Shown piece by piece: positions 48,385 to 54,845 of a DNA stretch of 54,845 nucleotides; the stretch's first letter is position 1; every line of letters begins with the position of its first letter. The notes below the pieces were generated by a model. It searched no databases, was not told where the DNA came from, and saw only the letters and a list, made by a program, of their open reading frames with translations. This DNA is from Chromatiales bacterium (GTDB taxonomy: Bacteria; Pseudomonadota; Gammaproteobacteria; SZUA-152). The stretch is from NCBI GenBank assembly GCA_026982555.1, contig JALSGT010000106.1, forward strand, positions 1 through 54,845, given 5' to 3'. Made by a program: the position numbers and the translations under genes.

Positions 48385-49697
48385 AGCGCACATTATTTTT
48401 GCACTATGCCGTTTATTGTTTGTTGTTATCCAGTCTGGCGATGTCCAGCGTTGTTTTGGCTGAAGGGGATCATGATGATCTTGACGATTTTTCGGGCATT
48501 GAAATGGAAGATGGCCACGGAAGCCATGGGGATGAAGGTCATCAGCATCAAAAAGAAGGCCATGGACATGAAGATGATGGCCATGAAGAAAAAGGGCATG
48601 ACCATGGTGGTCATGATGAGGGCGGTCATGGTGAAAATGGTCATGACGAAGGTGATGATGGTCACGGTCATGGTGAAGCCGCAAGCGATGCCGAATTAAA
48701 TGATGTTCAACGCCGGTTAGCGGGTGTTGAGACCATGGTTGTAAAACATCAGTCACTGGGTGATGCAATCACCGCACCGGGTGAGGCAATGTTGAATGCC
48801 TACCGTACCACCAGAGTAACACCCCGCACGCCTGCTCAGGTGACAGAGCGCCATGTGCGACTGGGTGATCATGTTAAAAAAGGTCAGCGGCTGGTAACGC
48901 TTTCCAGTGTGGAAATGGCCGAGGCGCAGGGTGCGTTGATGGAAGCCAATGTAGAGCTGCGTCGCGTCACAAAGCTGGGACGAAAAGTGGTTTCTGAAAA
49001 ACGCTTTGTGGCGGCACAAATTGCTTATCAGCTCGCGTATGCCAGAGTCAGTGCTTACGGTATGGCGAAAAAGCAAATCCAGTCTTTGCTGAAAACGGGG
49101 GATGCCACCCATGCCACAGGTGAGTTTCATCTGGTTTCGTTACAAGAGGGCACGGTCATCAGTGATGATTTTGTGGTGGGTGAATTGATTGATCCGGGGT
49201 ATGTGTTAATGACCATCAGCGATGAATCAGTACTTTGGATCGAGGCTCGATTAACCCCTGAAGATGCAGCGCGCACGGTGTTGGGGGCAGCTGCGCGCAT
49301 TCAGGTGGGTAAACGCTGGATTGCCGGCAAGGTTGCGCAGGCTAACCATACACTTGACGAGACGACACGTACGCTGGCAGTGCATGTTGAAATTGGCAAT
49401 CGCAATGAAGCGGTTCACCCCGGTCAGTTTGTTAACGTTTTTATTGAAGGCAATAAAAAACAGCAAGGTCTTGCTGTGCCGGTAGAAGCCGTATTACGCG
49501 GCCCTGATGGTGACTGGCAAGTGTTTGTGGAAACCGCGCCGGGACGTTTTGAGCCGAAAGAGGTGACGGTGTTGAGCACCCTGGGCGACCAGATGTTGAT
49601 TGAAGGTATTGCTGAAGGCACTACCGTCGTGAGCAAAGGTGCATTCTTCGTGCAGTCTGAAATGGCCAAGGGCGGATTTGATCCGCATAACCATTAA
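48381..49697 (+). CDS. czcB: RND periplasmic adaptor, CzcB-like, with His-rich N-terminal segment
   Basis: A 438-residue membrane fusion protein linking CzcA and CzcC. After the signal peptide (ending near VVLAEG), residues 27-100 are made of Gly, Asp and Glu with about 15 His, a probable metal-binding lure. The adaptor part follows: a lipoyl-like half RHVRLGDHVKKGQRLVTLSS, a short coiled coil, a beta-barrel and a final membrane-proximal domain (LSTLGDQMLIEGIAEGTTVV). The gene overlaps czcC by four bases (ATGA). Specificity (Co, Zn, Cd, Ni or Cu) cannot be fixed from sequence. Confidence 0.9.
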   Translation: MKRTLFLHYAVYCLLLSSLAMSSVVLAEGDHDDLDDFSGIEMEDGHGSHGDEGHQHQKEGHGHEDDGHEEKGHDHGGHDEGGHGENGHDEGDDGHGHGEAASDAELNDVQRRLAGVETMVVKHQSLGDAITAPGEAMLNAYRTTRVTPRTPAQVTERHVRLGDHVKKGQRLVTLSSVEMAEAQGALMEANVELRRVTKLGRKVVSEKRFVAAQIAYQLAYARVSAYGMAKKQIQSLLKTGDATHATGEFHLVSLQEGTVISDDFVVGELIDPGYVLMTISDESVLWIEARLTPEDAARTVLGAAARIQVGKRWIAGKVAQANHTLDETTRTLAVHVEIGNRNEAVHPGQFVNVFIEGNKKQQGLAVPVEAVLRGPDGDWQVFVETAPGRFEPKEVTVLSTLGDQMLIEGIAEGTTVVSKGAFFVQSEMAKGGFDPHNH

Positions 49698-49724
49698 TTT
49701 ACTGACTCAAGGAGAGTAAACACC

Positions 49725-52700
49725 ATGTTAAATCGTTTGATCGACTGGTCAGTTGCCAACCGTTTACTGGTTGTGATTGGCCTGCTGGCGCTAATGGCGT
49801 CGGCGACACTTATTATACCGAAACTGAATCTGGATGCATTTCCGGACGTGACCAATGTGCAGGTATCCATTAACACCGAAGCCCCGGGGCTGGGCGCAGA
49901 AGAAGTTGAGCAATTAATCACATTTCCCATCGAGGCGGTAATGTATGCGTTACCCGATGTGGAACAGGTGCGCTCCATATCAAAAACGGGTTTATCGGGG
50001 ATCACCGTGGTCTTCAAAGAAGGGAAAGATATTTATTTTGCCCGACAGTTGGTTTTTGAACGTTTGCAGTCGGCCAAAGAGCTGATACCCGAAGGCGTCG
50101 GTACGCCGGAGATCGGCCCGAATACGTCGGGACTGGGACAGGTCTACCAATATCTTATGGTGGCCGATGCGGAATCCGGCCTTGATGCCATGGCATTGCG
50201 CAGCCTTAACGACTGGGTGGTTAAATTGTTACTGATGCCGGTAGACGGAGTGACCGATGTTTTATCCTTCGGTGGTGATGTTCGGCAGTACCAGGTGAAT
50301 TTGAATCCTTCCCGATTGCTTGCTTATGGTTTGCGTCAGCAGGATGTGATTGATGCTCTGGAAAACAATAATTCCAACGCGGGTGGCTGGTATATGGACC
50401 GCGGTCAGGAGCAGCTGGTTATTCGTGGCACAGGCTGGTTGAGTCATGATGAAAAAGGGCTGGAAGAGTTACGCCAGATTCCATTGAAGACCGTGGATGG
50501 TACCGTTGTTACCATCGCGCAGGTTGCCACAGTGGAGCTGGGCAGTGAAATACGTCAGGGTGCGGTTACGATGACACGTCGTGATGCCCAGGGACAGCCG
50601 GAAGCACTGGGTGAGGTGGTTGCCGGTATTGTTTTGAAACGTATGGGCTCAAATACCAAAAGCACTATTGATGGTATCAACAGTCGCATTGCATTGATTC
50701 AGCAGGCTTTGCCGGAGGGTGTCCGGTTTGAAGCATTTTATGATCAGGCTGATTTAATTACGCAAGCGGTTAAAACGGTGGTCAATGCTTTATTGCTGGC
50801 GTTTGTATTCATCGTTGTGGTGTTGGCGCTGTTTTTGATGAACCTGAGCGCGACGTTTTTGGTATTAATATCAATCCCGATTTCCATTGGTATTGCGCTG
50901 ATGATTATGGCCTGGTTGGGATTGTCCGCAAACCTCATGTCATTGGGAGGCATCGCCGTTGCCATTGGCATGTTGGTGGATGGTTCTGTGGTGATGGTGG
51001 ATAACATGTTCAAACATCTGGCTCATCCCGATGCTGAGCATGACAAAGAACGCAGGGTATTGCTGAGTGTGGATGATGTTGATCCTCATGATGTCGTGCA
51101 TGATCAAACCGGTATTGCTTTGCGATTGCAAATCGCGGGTAAAGAGGTTGTTCGCCCGATATTTTTTGCGACCTCGATCATCCTTGTGGTGTTTTTGCCC
51201 CTGTTCAGTTTTGAAGGTGTAGAGGCAAAATTATTTCAACCCATGGCTATCAGCATTATGCTGGCCATCGTGTCAGCGGTATTCGTTGCGCTTATTATTG
51301 TTCCCGCATTGGCGACTTACCTGTTTCGACATGGCATACGTGAAAAAGAAAGCCCTTTTTTAAAACCGCTTGATACACTTTATCGCCGTGGTTTGCGTTG
51401 GGCTTTGCGAAAAACCAAAGTGGTTGTGGGTTTTGCTTTGGTTTTATTGATTGGCGCACTGGCAGTGGTACCCCTGCTGGGTACAGAGTTTGTTCCAGAG
51501 CTGGAAGAAGGCACCATTAACCTGCGAGTCACTCTGGCGCCGACGGCCAGTCTGGACACAACGTTGGCCGTTGCGCCCAAACTGGAAGCCATGCTGTTGG
51601 AATTTCCCGAAGTGATTTATGCATTAAGTCGCATCGGCAGACCCGAAATTGGTGGTGACCCGGAGCCGGTCAATAATATTGAAATTTACATTGGCCTGAA
51701 ACCTGTCAGCGAATGGACGAGTGCTGATAACCGGCAAGCCCTGCAAGGGTTGATGGAGCAAAAACTGGAACAGCATCCCGGTTTGTTGTTGAATTTTTCT
51801 CAGCCCATTGCCACACGGGTTGATGAATTATTATCAGGCGTCAAGGCACAGCTTGCCATTAAATTGTTTGGCCCGGATCTGGCGGTGCTTGCAGAAAAAG
51901 GGCAGGCTATCGAAAAAGTGATACAAGGCATTGATGGCGCAAAAGATGTCGCTATGGAACAGATTGTGGGTGAAGCACAATTGGTGGTGCGTCCGGATAG
52001 AAATCAACTGTCTCGTTACGGCTTGGCTGTGGGTGATGTAATGACCGTCGTGAGCGATGGTCTGGGTGGGCGTGCAGCCGGACAAATCATCAATGGTAAT
52101 GAACGTTATGATATCTACGTTCGTCTGGCCGAGGTCTATCGTGCCGACGCCAATGCCATTGCCAATTTGCGTTTGCAATCACCCACCGGGCAGTGGGTTC
52201 GTCTGGGTGATGTTGCGAAAATCAGTATTGAGTCAGGGCCGCCCCAGGTACGGCGGGATGATGTGCAACGGCGTGTTGTCATTCAGGCCAATGTACAGGG
52301 ACGCGATATGGGCAGCGTCGTTGCTGACATTCGATCTGCTATTGATACGCAAGTGTCCCTGCCAGCAGGGTATTCCGTGGACATTGGCGGGCAGTTTGAA
52401 AATCAGCAGCGCGCGCAAAAACGCCTGAGCATGGTGGTTCCTCTGTCTCTCGCTTTGATTGCCTTGTTGTTATATTTTGCCTTCAAGTCAGTCGGGCAGG
52501 CAATGCTGATTCTGGTCAACGTACCGCTTGCTGTTATTGGCGGGGTATTCTCACTGTACCTTTCCGGACAGTATCTTTCGGTCCCCAGCTCCATCGGTTT
52601 TATCACCCTGTTTGGCGTTGCCGTACTCAACGGTGTTGTGATGGTGGAAAGTATTAACCAGCGTATTGCTGATGGACTTTCCATGGATGATGCTATTTTC

Positions 52701-52928
52701 AATGGGGCAACGTCACGTCTGCGCCCGGTGTTGATGACAGCGATTACCTCTGCACTGGGTTTAATACCCATGCTGATGTCAACCGGTGTCGGAGCGGAAA
52801 TCCAGAAACCGCTGGCGACCGTTATTGTCGGGGGGTTACTGACCGCAACATTTTTAACCCTGTTTGTGTTGCCGACACTTTTTTCATGGTTTTCCAAAGG
52901 TAAATTCAGTGATATGAGGAAAGTGTAA
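49725..52928 (+). CDS. czcA: Heavy-metal RND efflux pump, CzcA family
   Basis: A 1067-residue inner-membrane proton antiporter of the HME-RND group, with 12 helices and two large periplasmic loops. Features include the N-terminal DWSVANRLLVVIGLLALM, the KTGLSGITVVFKEGKDIYFA segment, and the helix-4 proton site GMLVDGSVVMVDN. A His- and Asp-rich insert lies near residues 430-465 (HPDAEHDKE, DPHDVVHDQ). It exports divalent cations from the periplasm or cytoplasm through CzcB and CzcC. AAGGAGAG precedes ATG 49725. Length is normal for the family with this insert. Confidence 0.94.
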   Translation: MLNRLIDWSVANRLLVVIGLLALMASATLIIPKLNLDAFPDVTNVQVSINTEAPGLGAEEVEQLITFPIEAVMYALPDVEQVRSISKTGLSGITVVFKEGKDIYFARQLVFERLQSAKELIPEGVGTPEIGPNTSGLGQVYQYLMVADAESGLDAMALRSLNDWVVKLLLMPVDGVTDVLSFGGDVRQYQVNLNPSRLLAYGLRQQDVIDALENNNSNAGGWYMDRGQEQLVIRGTGWLSHDEKGLEELRQIPLKTVDGTVVTIAQVATVELGSEIRQGAVTMTRRDAQGQPEALGEVVAGIVLKRMGSNTKSTIDGINSRIALIQQALPEGVRFEAFYDQADLITQAVKTVVNALLLAFVFIVVVLALFLMNLSATFLVLISIPISIGIALMIMAWLGLSANLMSLGGIAVAIGMLVDGSVVMVDNMFKHLAHPDAEHDKERRVLLSVDDVDPHDVVHDQTGIALRLQIAGKEVVRPIFFATSIILVVFLPLFSFEGVEAKLFQPMAISIMLAIVSAVFVALIIVPALATYLFRHGIREKESPFLKPLDTLYRRGLRWALRKTKVVVGFALVLLIGALAVVPLLGTEFVPELEEGTINLRVTLAPTASLDTTLAVAPKLEAMLLEFPEVIYALSRIGRPEIGGDPEPVNNIEIYIGLKPVSEWTSADNRQALQGLMEQKLEQHPGLLLNFSQPIATRVDELLSGVKAQLAIKLFGPDLAVLAEKGQAIEKVIQGIDGAKDVAMEQIVGEAQLVVRPDRNQLSRYGLAVGDVMTVVSDGLGGRAAGQIINGNERYDIYVRLAEVYRADANAIANLRLQSPTGQWVRLGDVAKISIESGPPQVRRDDVQRRVVIQANVQGRDMGSVVADIRSAIDTQVSLPAGYSVDIGGQFENQQRAQKRLSMVVPLSLALIALLLYFAFKSVGQAMLILVNVPLAVIGGVFSLYLSGQYLSVPSSIGFITLFGVAVLNGVVMVESINQRIADGLSMDDAIFNGATSRLRPVLMTAITSALGLIPMLMSTGVGAEIQKPLATVIVGGLLTATFLTLFVLPTLFSWFSKGKFSDMRKV

Positions 52929-52931
52929 ATT

Positions 52932-53810
52932 ATGGGGCATGAGCATCATCATGATGTTGAAACCATGGGCGATCAGCGTTTGCTGATCGCCATTATTATT
53001 AACATGCTCCTGACGCTGGCCCAGGTGGTCGGTGGTATTGTTTCCGGCAGTCTGTCACTTATCGCCGATGCGTTACACAACTTCAGTGATGCCAGCTCAT
53101 TATTGATTGCTGTGGTTGCGCGTAAAATTGGCCGACAACCACCTGATGCGTTTAAGACTTTTGGGTACAAACGGGCCGAAGTGATTGCGGCACTGATTAA
53201 CCTGGTGACCCTTGTGTTGATCGGGCTTTATCTCATTTATGAAGCACTATGGCGTTTTTATTCCCCACAGGAAATTGAAGGCTGGATCGTGGTTGTTGTG
53301 GCAGGTGTTGCGCTGGTTATTGATGTTGCTACGGCGATGTTGACGTACAGTATGTCAAAAAACAGCCTGAATATTCGCGCAGCCTTTTTACACAATGTGT
53401 CGGATGCACTGGCCTCTGTGGGCGTGATTGTGGCTGGCAGCCTTATTCTGCTCTATGGCTGGTACTGGACGGATACCGTAATGACACTGGCCATTGCAGG
53501 CTACGTTCTCTATCAGGCGGCCACCATGCTGCCCCTGACCATACATATTTTAATGCAAGGTACACCTGAAAATCTCACTATTGACGAAGTCATCGGCACC
53601 ATGGAAAAAATGGCGGGTGTCTGTAATGTGCATCATGTGCATGTCTGGCAGATTGATGAACATCAGATTGCTCTGGAGGCGCATGTTGTTATTACTGATT
53701 TTTCGCAAACGGAGCAGGTTAAAACAGCCTTGAAAGCTGAGCTTGAACAGCGTTTTTCCATTGCCCATTCGACGCTGGAATTTGAAGTTGTTCATTGCGA
53801 AGAATGCTGA
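52932..53810 (+). CDS. czcD: Cation diffusion facilitator, CzcD-like
   Basis: A 292-residue inner-membrane Zn/Co/Cd-proton antiporter with six helices. The transport site is HNFSD in helix 2 and HNVSD in helix 5. A short His cluster opens the protein (MGHEHHHD), and the cytoplasmic domain has HHVHVWQIDEHQIALEAHV. The C-terminus ends VVHCEEC, offering further metal ligands. It begins three bases after czcA and would move cytoplasmic metal to the periplasm for CzcCBA to remove. A 10-bp tandem repeat spans its stop codon (53799-53818). Confidence 0.93.
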   Translation: MGHEHHHDVETMGDQRLLIAIIINMLLTLAQVVGGIVSGSLSLIADALHNFSDASSLLIAVVARKIGRQPPDAFKTFGYKRAEVIAALINLVTLVLIGLYLIYEALWRFYSPQEIEGWIVVVVAGVALVIDVATAMLTYSMSKNSLNIRAAFLHNVSDALASVGVIVAGSLILLYGWYWTDTVMTLAIAGYVLYQAATMLPLTIHILMQGTPENLTIDEVIGTMEKMAGVCNVHHVHVWQIDEHQIALEAHVVITDFSQTEQVKTALKAELEQRFSIAHSTLEFEVVHCEEC

Positions 53811-53902
53811 AGAATGCTGCGGTGCGAGAAGATCTGATATAAGCCTGGTTAGGTTTTTTTGTCTATCTCTTCACTCTATCGTAATGCATCAAAACTTATC
53901 GA

Positions 53903-53928
53903 CTCCTTCTCTCTTAAGGAGAATTTTT
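53903..53928 (+). terminator. Weak terminator candidate after czcD
   Basis: CTCCTT at 53903-53908 pairs with AAGGAG at 53916-53921 around a seven-base loop and is followed by AATTTTT. The stem is short and not GC-rich, so efficiency is doubtful. It could serve czcD and, read in reverse, the minus-strand gene beyond. Confidence 0.35.
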
Positions 53929-53950
53929 CCCACACTCTATATGTCCTGTT

Positions 53951-54322
53951 TCATTTTGTTTTCTGATTCCATGCCCGCCTTAAGAAAATGGTTATGTAGC
54001 CTATTATGCAAAACACTATCAGTCCTATATATTGATAAACCGGAATAACGATGAATATAAGACTAATTTGACCATCTGTACCATCATAGGTGTACGCCGC
54101 CAGGTAAAATGGCAATGCAAATAGGCTGGTGATTGCTCCAGAAAGGGGTATTACTTGTGACTTTAAAGCACCTTTCAAATACAAAGTTGCAAAGATGAGA
54201 GCTATAACAAATGGCATTAATACCCATAACTGAAACCAGTCGAAGTTACCTAGCGTCCCATAGTTCATATAAATGACGACTACTAAAGATAGAGAAATGA
54301 GTGTTATTGGTGTGTATCTCAT
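53951..54322 (-). CDS. Small membrane protein with four predicted helices
   Basis: A 123-residue protein made almost wholly of hydrophobic segments (about 5-22, 30-50, 58-77 and 93-116) and ending RRAWNQKTK. I recognise no family. It is AT-rich compared with czcD. It has no ribosome site, and its ATG (54320-54322) follows closely after a GCGTTATATG sequence that resembles the end of an integron attC site. Small orphan membrane proteins are common integron cassette products. Confidence 0.6.
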   Translation of the reverse strand: MRYTPITLISLSLVVVIYMNYGTLGNFDWFQLWVLMPFVIALIFATLYLKGALKSQVIPLSGAITSLFALPFYLAAYTYDGTDGQISLIFIVIPVYQYIGLIVFCIIGYITIFLRRAWNQKTK

Positions 54323-54324
54323 TT

Positions 54325-54430
54325 GGTCATATAACGCTCTTATTAGCGGCTGACGAAAATGGCATTACTTTCGTTAATATTTATCAGTTTGGTTTCATGT
54401 TTATTTTTTAACACAAACTTATTCGGTGTT
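54325..54430 (-). other. Possible integron attC-like site
   Basis: Read on the minus strand, GTCAGCCGCTAATAAGAGCG followed by TTAT (54328-54351) resembles the right half of Vibrio-type attC repeats, which end in a similar GTCAGCC...GCGTTA. A matching left half is poor: AGCGGAC at about 54434-54440 can pair with the CCGCT part but lacks a clean RYYYAAC box. No integrase is in the window. I report it as a candidate only. Confidence 0.3.
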
Positions 54431-54744
54431 ACGTCCGCTCGTTTTGGTATTCAACAGTAGTGAGCAAAGAATCAGGCATATCCGCCATTTTTTGCTCAAA
54501 CCCTAGTCTTCAGAAGTTACCCTGTCAATTCAAAACCCCGAGAACCTTTGTTAGCAGCCTGTAGAGATGGAGGAGTTAATCATGTAACCGTGACAGAAAA
54601 CTATGGGAATCAAAATTTAAACATTTCTACCATTATGCTTCTTCGCGTCCTTTGCGGCAAAAATGTTGCTGCTTTCCAGAGTCCGTCATAGGCGGAGGGA
54701 CTTTCTTTCGACTTCCATGCAGAACAAATTAGCCGTGCGAATTC

Positions 54745-54774
54745 TTGACAGATTCACTGTCAAGCAAGTACAGT
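54745..54774 (+). promoter_or_regulatory. Sigma-70 promoter of the riboswitch transcript, with inverted repeat over the -35 box
   Basis: A perfect TTGACA (54745-54750) is separated by 18 bp from TACAGT (54769-54774). TTGACAG at 54745-54751 pairs with CTGTCAA at 54757-54763 around ATTCA, so the -35 box is one arm of a perfect seven-base inverted repeat that could bind a repressor. The riboswitch begins about 14 bases after the -10 box. Confidence 0.55.
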
Positions 54775-54787
54775 TCCGCTACTTTCT

Positions 54788-54845
54788 TTAGGTGTCCCAA
54801 CGGTTTTCGCCCGAGGGATGAAACGGGAAGCCGGTGCGTTCCTGC
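54788..54845 (+). ncRNA. Cobalamin riboswitch, 5' part, cut by the window edge
   Basis: The sequence from TTAGGTGTCCC through GAGGGATGAAACGGGAAGCC to GGTGCG follows the 5' half of the adenosylcobalamin riboswitch consensus (AGGTGCC, then GGGAA and a GGTG segment). The 3' half with the B12 box is outside the window. Such elements control cobalamin transport (btuB), synthesis, or B12-independent enzyme genes. The controlled gene should lie to the right on the plus strand. Confidence 0.8.

Larger units (their letters stand above)
54323..54845. other. Right-end region without a supported gene
   Basis: These 523 bp contain the attC-like half site, a CGCAAAG-type half repeat at 54644-54658, a promoter with an overlapping inverted repeat at 54745-54774, and the start of a cobalamin riboswitch at 54788. 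No ORF with a ribosome site was found. The gene controlled by the riboswitch lies beyond the window. Confidence 0.6.

Noticed and set aside
48480-48690. Minus-strand His-rich frames opposite the His-rich part of czcB
   Set aside because: The low-complexity GATCAT-type sequence reads as His or Met in several frames on both strands. Only the plus-strand frame continues into an adaptor protein.

Overview
The window looks like chromosomal DNA of a gammaproteobacterium with moderate GC content. The main reasons are the tpiA-secG-tRNA-Leu(GAG) block leading into a complete 14-gene nuo operon with separate nuoC and nuoD, an adenylosuccinate lyase next to a RoxA-type ribosomal oxygenase, and a chemotaxis operon ordered like the Che2 (F7-type) cluster of Pseudomonas aeruginosa. 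I cannot name a genus. All assignments come from reading the translations and motifs; no database search was run.

Layout. Positions 1-13.1 kb hold a chemosensory locus. A membrane methyl-accepting protein is divergent from an operon encoding STAS protein, CheY, CheA, CheW, a ParA-like ATPase, a small unknown protein, a 1333-residue soluble receptor, CheR, CheD and CheB. The receptor carries a globin domain, six PAS domains, two HAMP-like units and a signalling hairpin, and ends in EWEEF, a CheR-docking type pentapeptide. Positions 13.4-14.9 kb hold tpiA, secG and tRNA-Leu. Positions 15.0-30.6 kb hold nuoA-N (NADH:quinone oxidoreductase), interrupted between nuoJ and nuoK by an AT-rich lipoprotein gene. 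A second AT-rich lipoprotein gene follows nuoN, then a yceH-family gene.

Positions 32.1-32.7 kb are a gene-free, repeat-rich spacer containing a near-palindromic CGCAAAG element and a 240-bp segment bounded by inverted repeats. Positions 32.7-36.9 kb carry a compact three-gene unit: a stress-protein-like domain protein, an APC amino-acid permease and an alpha-glucan phosphorylase. The minus strand from 41.4 to 37.0 kb encodes PurB, RoxA, a GNAT fusion overlapping RoxA, and a small secreted Cys protein. Positions 41.6-43.8 kb encode two outer-membrane beta-barrel proteins. Positions 44.3-53.8 kb form a metal-handling island: a PKD-containing multicopper oxidase lipoprotein, a His-rich secreted peptide, CzcC, CzcB and CzcA (tripartite heavy-metal RND efflux) and a CzcD-type cation diffusion facilitator. 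The right end has a small four-helix membrane protein next to an attC-like half site, then a promoter and the 5' part of a cobalamin riboswitch cut by the window edge.

How it fits together. The chemosensory operon appears to sense gases or redox state inside the cell through one very large haem-type receptor, with methylation and deamidation enzymes encoded beside it. The nuo operon supplies respiratory proton pumping. The czc block would pump divalent cations from periplasm to outside (CzcCBA) and from cytoplasm to periplasm (CzcD). The most unusual item is the globin plus multi-PAS receptor with a recent 375-bp PAS duplication. The lipoprotein gene inside nuo and the inverted-repeat element at 32.4 kb come next.
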